Of a stretch of DNA of 64,000 nt, positions 1 to 12,526 are shown in pieces (the stretch's first letter is position 1; the number at the start of each line of letters is the position of its first letter). The stretch is from positions 7,502,001-7,566,000 of the forward strand of contig NGZR01000002.1 in the NCBI GenBank assembly GCA_002197995.1, written 5' to 3'. The notes beneath the pieces are model-generated. The model saw only the letters and a list, made by a program, of their open reading frames with translations, was not told the origin of the DNA and did not search any database. The DNA is from Gaeumannomyces sp. JS-464 (taxonomy: Eukaryota; Ascomycota; Sordariomycetes; Magnaporthales; Magnaporthaceae). The translations under genes were made by a program, and so were the position numbers.

Positions 1-1589
1 GTTTTTACCGTTTTTTCCCCTTTTACCTTTAAAGGTTTTTGCCCTTTTTTTTTCGCCCTTTTTTAATCTTTTTTTATTACAACTTTTAATCCTTTTTTCC
101 CACTTTTGCTTTTAACTTTCGCGCATCCTCCCGCCCGCGCTTTTATATTTGCCCTCCCGCGTTTCGTTCTTTTTCCGGCTTTTATTTTCCTGCATTATAG
201 CTTCCAAAAACAAAACTCCCCGTTTTCCTCGCGGCGGCGCGCGCGGTAATGCGCGCGGCGGCCACAACGGCAGCGGTAATAATGGCGGCCTTGCGTTTGC
301 TCCTCCTCGTAGCGATCGCAACAAGCACCCATTTTCCAGCTTTAACGATAACGACGACTCCGAAGCCGGCGTTGCTTCGAACCCCCGCGTTAAAGTTGTA
401 AATACGGTTTTGCACCGCTTCGTTTTTTATTTTTTTGCTAATTTCTTTTTTTTTTCCTTTAGCTTTACCGTTTATACCATTAAAAAAAGTATAAAACGGC
501 GATCGCTATTTTTTTAAGTTACATTTTTTACGATTTAATAATATATATTTCCCGTATCGTTCTTTTTTTTATCCCGCCTCGCTAACTTTTTAAGCCTGTT
601 TGTAAAATTTGTATTGGTTGCATCCAGCGTTTCGCTAACGGCATCGATAATGCCGGCGCCGTCCGGGGATGCTATTATAAAGTTTATATGTTTTTTTATT
701 TGCTTGCTTTTTTTTTTACTCGGTTCCGGTCGTGCTAATTTATATTTTTAGCTTTTCGCGTTTTAATTTATATGGGGTGCGCTTTTTCGCGCGGTGTTTG
801 CGTTTAAATTTATTATTTTTTTTCTTTTTTTTTTATTGCTTTTTTTTATTGCTAACTTATCGGTTTCGTTTTAGTAACTTCCCGCTAATATTAAGGATTA
901 GGTTTATAACGTTTTTCGTATTTATTAGCGTTATATTTAATCCTTTTTTAAAATTGCTGCCGATTTAAAAGATGTTTTAACGGAGGTCGTTTATGCCGTT
1001 AAAATTTATAACGGTTTTATTCCGGTGTTATATGCTTTATTATTAATGCTTTTTTCCAGCTTCGTTATACCATTTTAAAGCACGCTATCGCCGGTTACGT
1101 CCGATTTGCGAAAAACATTGGGAAACGGTTCGACGTCCTTTTTAGTGCTGGGTTTTCGCGCTCGTTCCCTTTTAGCTTAAGAAGCGCTTTTGCTGCTGTA
1201 GTTGCATTTAATAGCTCGGGTTTCGTTCGCTTCCCTTCCGGTAATATGGTGCCCCCGGCGTAAGCCATATCGGGTTAGGCTTTTAAAATTGTCGATGCGT
1301 GGGATTCGTTTTAACCGTATTCGAATAGAGGCGTTAGCTTTAAAACGGGCTAAAATACGAGTTTATTAATATTTCCTTTTATATCGCTGTTTTTTTCCGG
1401 TTCGCTAACCTTTTTATATTTGTTAAATGTCCTTCGTGTAAAATCCTTTTTAACTTTACTTTCGGTTGGATTTAGCTAAATATCGGAGGATGTTATTAAC
1501 GAAATGTCGAAAAAAATAAGTAAAAATGGAAATAATTAGTTTAGTCGGTTTTTTTCCGGTTGCGGTTCGCATGTAAAGTATTAACATCG
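1..1589. other. Unassigned AT-rich repeat debris
   Basis: There is no intact gene here. The sequence is T-rich, TpA-rich and poor in CpA/TpG, as in RIP-mutated DNA. A patch at about 190-420 is much richer in G and C; read on the plus strand it gives a Gly/Arg/Asn-rich stretch and on the minus strand an Ala/Arg-rich one. I recognise neither. The stretch near 560-700 reads on the minus strand as a Lys/Arg-rich, possibly helical segment. These are most likely remains of further retroelements downstream of the LINE that starts at about 1,590. Confidence 0.5.
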
Positions 1590-4500
1590 GTCCACTTTTT
1601 TTTCCTTTCGTTTTTTAATAAGGTATTTTCGTTTAACGTTTTATAGTTATTTGCGGTTCGGTTTTTTTTTAATTTAGTGGCGTTTTTTTTCCTTTTTTTA
1701 CGCGTTTTTTTTCCACCTTTTTCGCTGCTTTAAAATTTATTAATTTTCCAGTTTTAAACATTATACGTGCTGCTTTTTAAATAATGTGTTTTTATTTCCT
1801 ACAGTTTAAAATATACCTTTCGGCTATCCGCTTATATTATTCCGGTACTATTCCGCTATTTATCTTAACGGTGCATTAAATTAGCACGTGTTATATTATT
1901 TCCTTTTATCCGCTACCCACTCGCATAACGGCGTTACCGGCGTTAAGCACGTTTTTGCTAAATAAAAAAGCATTTAAACCAAGCTTTTTCGTTTTAATTT
2001 AGATTACTTATAAGTTAATGCTTTTAACATTCCTTCGTAATATTTAACCATTTCCTTCGTAAATAAAGGTTATTCGCTAAATACGCGGTTTTATACCGGT
2101 TCGTTTTCCTTACCGCTTTCGTTAAATTAGCAACTTTTAACTTTTATTTTATTATTACGTAAAGTTTAACGTTTCGGTGTTATGTTTGGACTTTTTTTCG
2201 TTTCCGCGGGGATTAGTTTGCGTTTCGGTTAGGTTGTTTTAAAATCGTTTTAACGTTCCGCTTATCTTTTTTTATTTGGCCGTTTAAAAGTGTTTCCTAT
2301 TTCGTTCCCGGTATTTAACCTTTTAAATCGGCCCGTTACCTTCGTAGCTTCGTTAATTCGCTATATATTCCAGTTTTTAACCATTTATTTTTTATATTAA
2401 TTACCTTTTCGTTAAGTAAAATTTAAAAGTGGCACGTAGGTTTTTATTTTAAATGGGCTAATAACGTCGTTTATATGCTCCGGTTACCATTTTAAGCATA
2501 TTCGTTATTTTTTCGCTAACTTTTTAACCGCGTTCGGGCCGGCCTCGTGGTTCGGTTAAAAAGTAATATGTTACGGCTTATATGCCATTGCGTTTTGCAT
2601 ATTATTGCGTATAATTATTTCGTTTAACAAGGCTTTTTTACGTTACCGCTGCGAGTTTTATTATCACTAGTTATTATTTTCTTATTTACTTTTCGTTTAT
2701 TTAATATGGTTTTAAAATTTAATTTATGATTAGCTAAATTCCGAGGAATTTCGCCGCTAGCGATGGTTAACGTGGGTGGTTCCGGGCGAACCCGGGTTTA
2801 ATTTTAAAGCTTTAATAAAATGCAGCAGTTCGGTTTTTAATGCGTTAAATGTTATTTTTATTATTTTTACCCACGTTTAGCATACGTTTTAAGCTTTTTC
2901 CAATAGTTGTACCGTTTTCGCTATAATGCCCCCTATTGCTAAAAGGTTAATATCGTCGGCGAAACCGACTACCGTTATCCCTGGGATTTTTTCCAGCTTA
3001 TCGTATAATAACGCGATGTAAAGGATAAATAATATAAGTAATAGTGGTAATCCTTGCGGGACTTTTGCAATTACTGGTATTAGCGTTAACGTGTTTCCGT
3101 CGAACCGAAACCGGGCCGTTTTATTTATAAGCTAACTTTTAATTTATTTAATTATTTTTGGTGGAAATTTTTGCTTTCGCATTATATTAAGCAATTTAAT
3201 ATGGTTAATATTATCGAATGCCTTTAATAAGTTAAATTGCAATAGCGAGGTTGTAACGCCGTGGTTTTACGCCGTTATTACTATGTTTATTACTTATTTA
3301 ATAGCGAGTTCGGTGCTGCGTTTTTTTTTATTGCTTATTTATCCTTTTGGTAAAAGTCCCTTTTTTTCCGCTTCGTTAACGATCCGTTTTCCTATTATAG
3401 CTTTTATAACTTTGGAAATAAACGAAAAAAGTGCGATCGGTTTCCATCCTCCCGTTATTTTCCTATTTTTTGTGTTTTTGCTTAGCTTTAGCAGCATTAC
3501 TGTAAGTACGTTTTAAAAGCGCTTTGGAAAATATTCGAGGTCGAAGTTAACGTTAGCTATTTTGGATATAACTTTTTAGCAGGGTTCGCCGCATACCTTT
3601 AAAAGTTCGTTTAGTAAGTTGTTCGCTCCCGGGGCTTTCCAGTTTTGCGTTTTTTTTAAAGCCGTTAATACGTCGCCGTTTTCCGGGTCCACCATATGTT
3701 TTATTAAAAACGCGTAATGAAACGTGTCGTTATTAAACGTGGTGTTTGTAATATCGGTTAAATCCGCTTTCGGGCTGGGGTGAAATTTAACCGCTAAGGT
3801 TGTTGCTTTATTTACGTGGGTGTTAGCTGGTTTTTAATTACCGTTTTCTAATCGGTGCAAATCCGGTAGTTTGGTTAAATCTCGTTTTTTATAGTTACGC
3901 AGTTTCGCCTACCGTTTTACGTTCCAAAAGGTGGCTTTTTTCTCTTTTATTTTTAATGCTTCCTTAATAAACTCTTTTTAATGCGCGTTAGCCGCCTTCC
4001 TTTTTTCCTTTATAAAGGCTTTATCCGCTGCTTTTAATTCGTTATAGCTATTTTGTGTTTTTAACTTTGTATATGCACGCCGGTACCTTTTTGTTTTTTT
4101 AGCGAGTTTAGTAAATTTTAAATTCCAATACGGTATTAGTTTAAAACTGGTTAATGTTTTCCTCTTCGGTGCCAGCTCGTTAGCGATTAGGGTTAACTGG
4201 TTTATTAATATATTTATTTAGTTATTAATATTTTCCGGTATTTCTATATTTTTAATTTCGATATGCTATATAGCTAATTGCAATGCCTTTTTTTGGTCGT
4301 TTTTTATGTTAGTGTTTACTTTTTTCCACACCCATTTTTCGGCGGTTTTTTACCAAAACGGCTCCGTTTCGGTATTAATTAAAATTATTTAAAAATAATA
4401 ATCCGATCTTTTTATTTCGTCGTTTTTACTTTCGTATTTTACGGCTAACGCGTTAAATACCTATGCATAATTAATTGTGCTTTTTCGTTCGCTAAATTTT

Positions 4501-5300
4501 TTTTTCGTTATTTTTCCGTAAGGTGTTGCAAATTCGAATTTCCACCGGTGCGTTAGCGATAATAATACGTTTGCTTTTTCGTTTCGTTTATTATAAATGT
4601 CCTATATAAAATGGTGCATGTTAAAATTCCCACGAGCATGGCGTGGTATTATAACGGTTGCGCTTCGATTTTTGTTAATAACGTATGCTATTTTCCTAAT
4701 GCTTTTAAATCCGGCGAATATATCGAGTAAATATCGATTTCTCTTAATAAGGTTTGCAATATTACTGTTACTTAATCGTATCCGCTTCGGCTTTTTCACA
4801 ATGCGGGGTTTAACCGTTAATAAACGTATAATGCTGCGTTTAAAACGGTTGTCGGTTTAGTGGTAAACCATTTCGTATTTGCATTTTGCTGGTTTTTTTA
4901 GGTTTCCATATCGGTTTAATTCCGGCTTTTATATAGCTATTATTGTTGTATTTTTTCCTGCTAAATAGCGGGATATTTCCTTTTCCGCTCCCTTTCCCTA
5001 TGTTTTAATATAGTATCGAAATTACTATACGGGTTTTTTTGGGCTTTTTAATGCGTTTTACGGGTTAATGTTATTTATTATCGGTAGCGGTTCGGAGGAA
5101 GGGGAAAGGCGGGGGGGTTTGTTAAAGCCGTTATCCTTTCGGCTTCCTCGCGTACTTGCTCGTTTGCAATAACGGGGGTTTAACTAACGGGGAGCTCGTT
5201 TTAAGGGCGAAGTGTATTGTGGGTGGGGGAGGCGGCCGTATGTTAGTTCGGCTTTTAAATAACTGTAAATCTTTACGGGGTTTGCCGACTAGTTAGCGTT
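1590..5300 (-). pseudogene. LINE ORF2 remnant: endonuclease-reverse transcriptase
   Basis: In the living family this protein nicks target DNA and copies the element RNA into it. On the minus strand I can read an endonuclease-like stretch, HARGNFNMHHF, at about 4,605-4,640. RT fingers and palm blocks follow: a WKPIALFSFISKV-like motif at about 3,410-3,450, an AFDNINH motif near 3,200, QGLPLLLILFILYI at about 3,020-3,065 and the catalytic GFADDI at 2,949-2,966. The segment below 2,800, homologous to 15,755-16,730, should be the region after the RT, where Tad elements carry an RNase H, but I could not confirm RNase H residues. Many stops make it non-coding. Confidence 0.75.
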
Positions 5301-5379
5301 TTAAAGTCCGGGTTGGTAAGTTATTATCCGAGTTTAAGTTATTCCTTCGTTTTTTATTAAAGCTCGTTAACCTTCCGGT

Positions 5380-6800
5380 TTTAAAAGGTTAGCGGGCTTA
5401 GAAAATAAGGAAAGTAACGTTTTTTATTAGTTTATAAACTGCGCTTTTTAATACAAACCTTTTCGGTCGGTTTTGGTATATTTCCCTTACTTTTCTTATA
5501 ACGCGTTATGCTATTTCGCATCCTCGGTAAAAGGCCGGGTGCGGTTTATTATAATTTATGCATTTAGGTATAGCTTTTAATATTAGTAATAGGCGTCGTA
5601 TTAATATTTTCCTTTTTAGTATTTCGGTTTTCCGCAATACGGTACCGTTCGGTTTAATGCAAAACTTTTAACGGTATCCTTATTCGAAGCAATTATAACA
5701 TTAGTTAGCTTTAACGTTTAATATAAACGGCTCGCAATTATAAATTATTGCTTTTATTACGAGTCCTCGTTCGTATGTTTAATTCGCTACCATTACCGTT
5801 TCGATACGGGCTAATATTATAGCATATCCGTAAAAAGTCCGGGCCGGCTACACGTATATGGATTTAATTTTTGCGTTTCGGTTTTCGGCGTTTAAACTTT
5901 TAATAAATGCGTTTGGGTTTTTTAAAAGTGCTTCCTATTTAAAACCTCGAATTACCACGTCGTATATTCGTACCCGGATCGTTATTTAATCGCCGAATAC
6001 TTTTTTCACCCAGTCGTTTCTTTTTTTATATTTTTTTGCGTTTGTTTAAAAGCATACTATTACGTTTCCGCTCCGAAATTGTTTCGTTACCCGTACTATC
6101 GTGCTTAATTAGTTATTTAACGCTTATAGGGTGTTTATTATTAATCGCTTTTTAATTGCCTTTGGGGGTTTTTTTACGTTTACGACAATTTTTCGTTCGA
6201 CTTTTAACGGTATAAATCGGGGTGGGGGTTACGCCGTGTTCGGGTACTATTAGCGTGGTTAAATCGACTCGGTTTCGCCCGGCATTTAAGCCGGCAAGCC
6301 CGTGGCTAGTGCAATGGCATAGGACTTTTTGGTATTAGCTAATGCTTTTTTAACTTCCTTAAGTATTTTTGTTTTAAGCTTTTGCAACGTGTCGTTAGTT
6401 ACTGGTCCTTTTGCGGCGGCTTCGCGCTAGCGAGCCGCTTTCGCGTTAATCCCTCGCTTCGTTAACTCCGACACTAGTTGCAAAACTTCCAGTAACTTTT
6501 TATTAATTATAAAAGGCTTTAGCTTATCGATAATCTCTTTTTTTATTTTAACGGCTGCGCGCCGGTTTCGTATCGGTGTCGCTGCTTTCCCGCGTATCCG
6601 AAAACGCGTTAAAAAAATCCACCGTCGTAACGTACCGACTGGCCGCGAGCTTAAAATTGATCGCCATCGATTTTTAGCCCGCGCTGTTAGCGCGCGTACG
6701 ATGCGGCATCGATCCGGGGTTAAGTCGGTTGCGAAGGGTTCGATTTTAGCGTTAAAATTGGATTATTTGGAAGGGCTAACCGGCTACGCGTTTTTAAAGT
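5380..6800 (-). pseudogene. LINE ORF1 remnant: gag-like RNA-binding protein
   Basis: The N-terminal part, read on the minus strand from about 6,560 to 6,300, is a Lys/Ala-rich helical segment typical of Tad-type ORF1 proteins (it includes VLQLVSELTKRGINAKAAR). Near the C-terminus, at about 5,519-5,567, the translation gives a C...HPAFYRGC-like stretch, the remains of a CCHC zinc knuckle. In the living family the product binds element RNA. It is interrupted by several stops. Identification rests on position upstream of the RT ORF and on the knuckle. Confidence 0.6.
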
Positions 6801-6886
6801 CGCAGCAGCTTTTAAACGTTCGGTTAGTTTAAAAAAAAAGTTTAAAAAGTTAAAAAATAGCCCGTATTTGTTTTTTTTTTTTTTTT

Positions 6887-7279
6887 CGTAATTTAAAGCA
6901 CTTTTTTTTTTTTTAAAAAGGTTAACTTAATATATAATTATTTTAGCCCTTTTTGCAAATTAGTTTATAACCGTTAACATAAATATTAAAAAGTTATTTT
7001 AGTAATTGGAAATTCGAGTTTTAATATGTTTAAATTGCGAAATTGCTTTTTTAATTATTTTAAGCGTTTTAAAAATCCAAAGTTTAAAGTTATTTAAAAG
7101 CGTTTTTAAAAAAGTTAAAATTTGTAACTTTATATTTAGCTTTTTTAAAACTAAATTTAAATTAAAAAAAGTAAAGTTAGCTTTTTAAAAACTTTTTTAA
7201 ATATTTTTTTAATTATAAAATTAAAAAATGCTGTTTTAAACGCCGAAAAAAACTCGATTTTAATTACGTAATTAACGTG
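6887..7279 (-). mobile_element. Internal fragment of a Fot1/pogo transposon
   Basis: This stretch matches the middle of the minus-strand copy at 18,397-20,228, beginning CGTAATTTAAAGCAC (compare about 18,773) and running to AACGTGTAAC (compare about 19,158). It lacks both terminal repeats. It corresponds to the C-terminal half of the transposase and is heavily AT-mutated. It directly abuts the next Fot1-like copy at 7,282. Confidence 0.75.
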
Positions 7280-7615
7280 TAACGTGGTTTACCACCGAGT
7301 GAATTAAACTATTAAATGAATTACTAATACGCGTTTACGTGTTAATTAAACTTTATTTACAAACATTTTTATAACAAATAATAGCAAATAAAAGCAACGA
7401 AAGGAAAATTATTTTAGCTTTTTAAACTATTAAATCGAATCCGAAATTAAGCGTTCGAAATGCCGCTAAAATTTACGCGGTTAACTATTTTACTTTCGCT
7501 TAACGCAAAAGCGGCTAACTTGCTTAACGCGACCACGAGTTTAACTTTCCAAAATTAACGGAATTTAAAAAAAGCGCTTATTAAATATATATTCGAGCTG
7601 GACTTTCGCGCATTT

Positions 7616-7761
7616 TGTAAAAAGTTAGCTTGTGCACCGGTGTTTTACTTTACTTACGAAAACGTTACTTACCGGATTGTTACCTTTTTTTAAAAACACA
7701 AATAATATAAAACTATTTCCCTTTTTTGCAAACGGTTTTCCGGCGCTTTACACTTTTAACA
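7616..7761. repeat. Left LTR, 146 bp
   Basis: Starts TGTAAAAAGTTAGC and ends ACACTTTTAACA. It aligns along its whole length with 9,120-9,266. The TG/CA ends and the flanking CATTT define the limits. Confidence 0.8.
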
Positions 7762-9119
7762 AGTTATAAGCTTTTAATTCCCATCGAAATAAAGCTATTT
7801 ACAATCTTTTTTACCCGGTGGCCGCGTTATTTTTCGTTGTTTTAACCGGTGGCCGTAATTGCGTTTTAAAAGCCGGTAGCCACATAATAACGTCTTTTAG
7901 TGGAAAACGTTTCCGGTGGGAGATATCGCGCGGTAAGCATTACGTATTATTCACTTTACTATTACCCGGTAAGCGATAACGGGCTATTTGCTTTACCTTT
8001 TCCTATAAGCCGCTGCTTTACTTCCTTATTACTTTTAAGCTACTGCCCTACTTTTGTTAATTTTTGCTTTATAATAATAATAACAACGGCAATCGCTTAT
8101 TACTACCATTGCTTAAAATGTTTTTTACTTATAAAATAGCAATTGTTAAAATACCTGCTTTATAAAGCCTTTTAATTTAAAAAAGTGAAAGCGCGCCGTT
8201 AAGGTGCATTTAATTACAAGCGGCGCCGACGATTATATTAGCGATAACCCGCTTTTTTAACTTAACGATCCGGCCGCTTTTAAGCTTGGAAAGTTAAAAA
8301 GGTTTTCGTTTAGTACTTTATTAAATAGTTAATTACGAAAGTTATTAACGAGTTTAAACGATAAGGTTAAAGCTTTAAAGCCGAAAATTTCGCCCGCGAC
8401 TTTAAAGCTTTTTAACTCGCCGTTATTATTAAAATTAGCTAAAATACCAACGCTTAATTTAATAGCTTAATAAAAAAGTTAATTAACTTTAAAGTATTTA
8501 AATATAACGACGTTAAAAATACATTAACCGTTAACTCGAGCTTAAAAAAATAAATGGAAAAAGCTGGCATTGTAATTCCAAACTGTTTTTTCGTTAATCA
8601 TTTCGTTAAAAGTTTCCGAAAGCATTATCCAATCGCTGTTACCGTCGTTTTAAACGCTTACTTAGTGCCCGCCGGCCGCACCCCGATTTAAATTATTTAA
8701 GCCGTTATCGAAAACGTAACTACTTTTAAATCGGCTAACCTTTTTTTAACTAATATTAACGCGCTTACCGCTTGCATTGAAAAAAACTGTTTAATAGTTT
8801 TTCGCTTACCTTATTACGACTAGTGCGGTAAGTATTATATAAAAGGTAACGACGGGTGCTAATTATTGCACTTTAAATTAAAAAAGGAATATTACAAGTA
8901 AAAGCAGCAAGCCGTTACATAAGTTACAAAAATAAAAACGGTTAAAAAAGCTAACCCCCGGGCCGTTAATTATACTTTTAAAATGCTTGTTAACCGCGGC
9001 AACGCTGGATAGTATGCCATATAATTAAAAGATTTAACATTACGAATATTAAGTTGTTAATAGCAATTGCCGGCTGGAAATAGTTTTACTTTTGTAACGC
9101 TTTCGTGGTTATAAAAGGG

Positions 9120-9266
9120 TGTAAGGAGTTAGCCTGTGCGCTAATGCTTTACTTTACTTATAAAAGCGTTACTTACTGGATTATTACCTTTTTTTAAAAA
9201 TATAAACAATATAAAGCTATTTTCCTTTTTTACAAGCGGTTTTCCGGCCGTTTTACACTTTTAACA
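9120..9266. repeat. Right LTR, 147 bp
   Basis: Starts TGTAAGGAGTTAGC and ends ACACTTTTAACA, followed by CATTT. Differences from the left LTR are mainly C/T and G/A, as expected from RIP. Confidence 0.8.
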
Positions 9267-9590
9267 CATTTTCTTCCCGGCTTTTTAATGTTAAAAATAT
9301 GGCTAACTAATTACTTGCTAAACGTAACGCGGGTATTATTAGGATTAATTAAATCGCGAAGTTCGTTAAACGCCGTTTAAAGCTTAATACGCGTTAAATT
9401 TAAAAGTACGATTATTAAAAAGCCAAATGCGAAAATCCTAAGCTCGTTTTTACTTAGTTTAATTTTATACGAAATATTATAGTTAAATATAGCATTTTAA
9501 ATAACGATATTTATAATTTCGGCAAAACCGGCTTTTTTTAAGCATAATCGCCGCCGTTATAATTATTATAACCGTAATAGGCTAAACTAA

Positions 9591-10259
9591 TAGGTAATAG
9601 CTAATAAAAGCTTTAATAATGTTATTTTATAAAATAAAAAGAAATAAAAAAGAAAAAAGTTAATTTAATCCCGAAAGCTATCCCTAGTTATATATGCATA
9701 AAAACAGCTTAAAAGTAACTTTTAAGCCTTTTACCCGTGCTACTAGCACGGAATTATAACATAACCCCCTTTTCCAAATATTAACCGCGTTTTAAGTTAT
9801 TACTTTTAAATTAGCAAATGCTTATTTAAATACGCGGTTATTAATTAACGTTTTTATATTGCAAAGTTATCGGTTAATTTGTTTTAGCTCGCTATATAAT
9901 AAACATTGCCAAATCGGAAGCTATTAACCTTGCTTAACCTAATTAGCTGCCCGGTGGTCGCCGCCGCGACGAAAAGCTGTTAATATTGCTTTATTTAATT
10001 AATTACCTACTAATTACCGTCGTTTCGAAACGTTATCGGTTTCGTTTTATTTAGCCGGTTGCTTGCTATTCGTTACCGTTTTAATTAGGTATTATTTATA
10101 AGTAAAAGTGCGTTTGCCGTTTTTATTAAATCGTTATAACCCCGTGTTATATTTAGTTTTTTTCCTTCGCGCTTTTTATAAACTTCCGTTTCGGCTTCGC
10201 GTTTTTTATAAAAACCTGCCACTTTACGCCTTTTTTTTTAATTTTTATAACGTCGTATA
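9591..10259. other. Unassigned AT-rich sequence
   Basis: I see no gene and no match to the other repeats in this window. A short palindrome, GTGCTACTAGCAC, lies near 9,738. The stretch is RIP-like in composition and sits between a truncated transposon and the TA target of the next one. Confidence 0.5.
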
Positions 10260-12121
10260 ACGTAATCCATTAATAAGCGACATATATTAATAAACGACAC
10301 ACGAATCGCGAAAACGCGACACGTTTTTTTTTACTTCCAATTTTTCCACTAATAAGCATGGCAAACCAAAACAACGAAAGCCGATTAATTTCCGCTTTTT
10401 AAACTTTACGATTAAACTTTAAACTAAGCATTCGGGCCGCCGTTAAAATCTATTTAATCGCGTTCGCCACTTTCGCTAAACGAAAGCGCGGCCGGCTTGC
10501 TTAACGCGATATTATGCTTAAATTACGGAAATTAATAAAATTCGAAAAGGAGGCGTTTGTTAAATACATATTTAAGCTGGATTTTCGCGCGTTTTTTTCC
10601 CGGCCTTTTAATATTAAAAACATAGCTAATCGATTGCTCGCTAAACGCGACGCGAACGCCGTTAGCAAATGCTAGGTTAAAAAGTTCGTTAAACGCCGCT
10701 CGAAGCTTAGCACGCGTTAAATTCGAAAGTACAATTACTAAAAAGCTAAATGCGAAAATCCCAAGCTTGTTTTTATTTAATTCGACGTTGTATAAAATAT
10801 TATAGCTAAATATAGCATTTTGGATAACGACATTTATAATTTCGACGAAACCGGCTTTTTTATAAGCATAATCGCCGCCGTTATAATTATTATAACATTG
10901 GAAGGTCGTAGTAAAGCAAAACTAGTTTAGCTTAGCAATCGAAAATAAGTTATAGTTATTTAAAAAGTTAATTATTGCGGTTAAACGATTAACCTTTTTT
11001 TATTATCGTTAAAAAGCAGTACTATTTGGCTAATTGGTATTCGAAAACCGACTTTCCACGCGATTAGGTTATTTTAACGAGTTTTAACGAATGGATTACG
11101 AATAAGCTCGGTTTAAAATGAATTCGGCATTTCGATAAATACATTACAGCTCGTAAAAAAGGGTCCCATCGTTTATTAATGCTAAACGGGTATAAAAGCC
11201 ACCATTCGACAAATTTTAAGCTTTTTTACTAAAAATATAATATTATTACGCTTTACATGCTTTTATATTCGTTTTATTTTTTTAACCGTTTAATATTAAG
11301 TGTTTTAGCCCGTTAAAAAAAGCGTACGGTTAATAAATCGAAAACTTAATAAAATTACACGTTAACTACGTAATTAAAATCGAATTTTTTCGGCGTTTAA
11401 AGCGGCATTTTTTAACTTTATAACTGAAAAAAAAACATTTAAAAAGGTTTTCGAAAAGCTAGCTTTGCTTTTTTTAATCCGGATTTGGTTTTAAAAAAGT
11501 TGGATGTAAAGTTACGAATTTTAACTCCTTCGAGGGAGCTTTTAAATAACGCCGAATTTTGGACTTTTAAAACGCTTTAAACATTTAAAAACGCAATTTC
11601 GCAATCCGAATATATTAAAACTCGGATTTCCAATTACCGGAGCAGTTTTCCGTTATTTATATTAACAATTGTAAACTAATTAACGAAAAAGGCTAAAGCA
11701 ATTATACATCGGGTTAACCTTTTAAAAAAAAAAGTGCTTTAAATTACGAAAAGCGAACGAGGTATTAAACAAACGCCGGAAAGCTAAAAAAACACGTGTT
11801 CGATTTGGAAAGTTATTTATTATAAACGAAGTACGAAATGTTTTAAACCAGGAAAAGCTAAATGGATAGTTATAGTAAAAAATGCGCGATTATAAAAGTT
11901 AAAAAAGGAGGGTAACGACAACTCGTTAGTAATGTGGCATTTGCGGCAAAACCGGACATAATGCGCGCATTTGCCAAAAAAATGTAAAAATGTCCGATAT
12001 ATACAATTCCGAATAATTTAAATGGATTTTTGGCGTTTTTAAATTGGCATGCGAATCGATTAGTTAAAAGTTAGGTTTAAGTATGTCGTTTACTAATGTG
12101 TCGTTTACTAATGAATTACGT
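10260..12121 (+). mobile_element. Fot1/pogo transposon, TIR type 1, 1,862 bp
   Basis: Both ends are present. The left end ACGTAATCCATTAATAAGCG and the inverted right end ACGTAATTCATTAGTAAACG are each flanked by TA (10,258-10,259 and 12,122-12,123). Inside each end the motif ATTARTAARCGACAY occurs twice in tandem. The transposase is legible on the plus strand: YNFDETGF at about 10,835-10,857, an ANWY/IRLF region near 11,030-11,070 and the LLMLNG.KSH block near 11,176-11,205, where the expected Asp is now Asn. Stops throughout make it inactive. Length and the TA target are those of Fot1-type elements. Confidence 0.88.
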
Positions 12122-12526
12122 TACCATTTTCGCTTGTAATATTAACAATTTCCCGTAATTACGCGCCCGTTTCCTTTTCGTTTTACGTTTGTTTTTTAAT
12201 TATCGCGATTTTAAGTTCGTACTTTTTTAAGCCCGTTTTTTTTACGCTTTTGCTCGGTTTTAACCTTTTTTCGCCGTTATTATAACTATTATTACATTTA
12301 GCTTTAGCAGTGGTAATTGTTTAAATCGTTAAGTTAACGATTTAAACCTTTTTAATAACGTAAGTTCGTTTTATTCCCGCTAATTTACTACTATTAACTC
12401 GCTTTTACTTTAATACCACCGTAATAAAAAGGATTTTAACCGCCGTCGCGTAATTAATACGAACGAAATTTTTAAAAATTTAAACGATAAAAAGTACGCG
12501 GCTTTTTTTTATATTAAATTTAAATA
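12122..12526. other. Unassigned AT-rich spacer between two transposons
   Basis: RIP-like sequence between two TA-flanked elements. No coding signal or repeat match was seen. Confidence 0.5.

Larger units (their letters stand above)
1590..6840 (-). mobile_element. RIP-mutated Tad1-like LINE retrotransposon (copy A)
   Basis: This is a non-LTR retrotransposon lying on the minus strand, so its 5' end is at high coordinates. Translation of the minus strand across many stops still gives, in order, a gag-like protein with a zinc knuckle (about 5,380-6,800), the end of an APE-type endonuclease (about 4,600), and reverse transcriptase blocks including an FADD catalytic box at 2,952-2,963. The stretch 1,600-2,790 is homologous to the less mutated copy B at 14,230-16,740. 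Stops are spread throughout and follow C-to-T and G-to-A changes, so it is inactive. The 3' limit is uncertain because homology to copy B fades below about 1,590. The 5' limit is set near the T-run at about 6,868. Confidence 0.8.
7616..9266. mobile_element. Small LTR element (TRIM-like), 1,651 bp
   Basis: Two near-identical direct repeats (7,616-7,761 and 9,120-9,266) begin TG and end CA, and flank 1,358 bp of internal sequence. The insertion is bounded by a 5-bp target duplication CATTT (7,611-7,615 and 9,267-9,271) and splits a Fot1-like transposon; removing it restores homology to the other copies. A purine-rich AAAAGGG precedes the right LTR, as a polypurine tract should in plus orientation. 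The internal part encodes no recognisable polymerase or integrase; a degenerate Lys-rich ORF could be a gag relic. Too short for an autonomous element. Confidence 0.75.
7282..9590 (+). mobile_element. 3'-truncated Fot1/pogo transposon split by an LTR element
   Basis: The left end ACGTGGTTTACCACCGAGTG follows a TA at 7,280-7,281 and resembles the ends of the copy at 18,397-20,228. Internal sequence matches that copy's transposase 5' region until 7,615, is interrupted by a TG...CA LTR element, and resumes at 9,267. The first catalytic block is still visible near 9,510, but RIP-type changes have converted NFDETGF to NFGKTGF. Homology to other copies ends at about 9,580-9,590, so the last two thirds and the right terminal repeat are missing. 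Confidence 0.8.
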
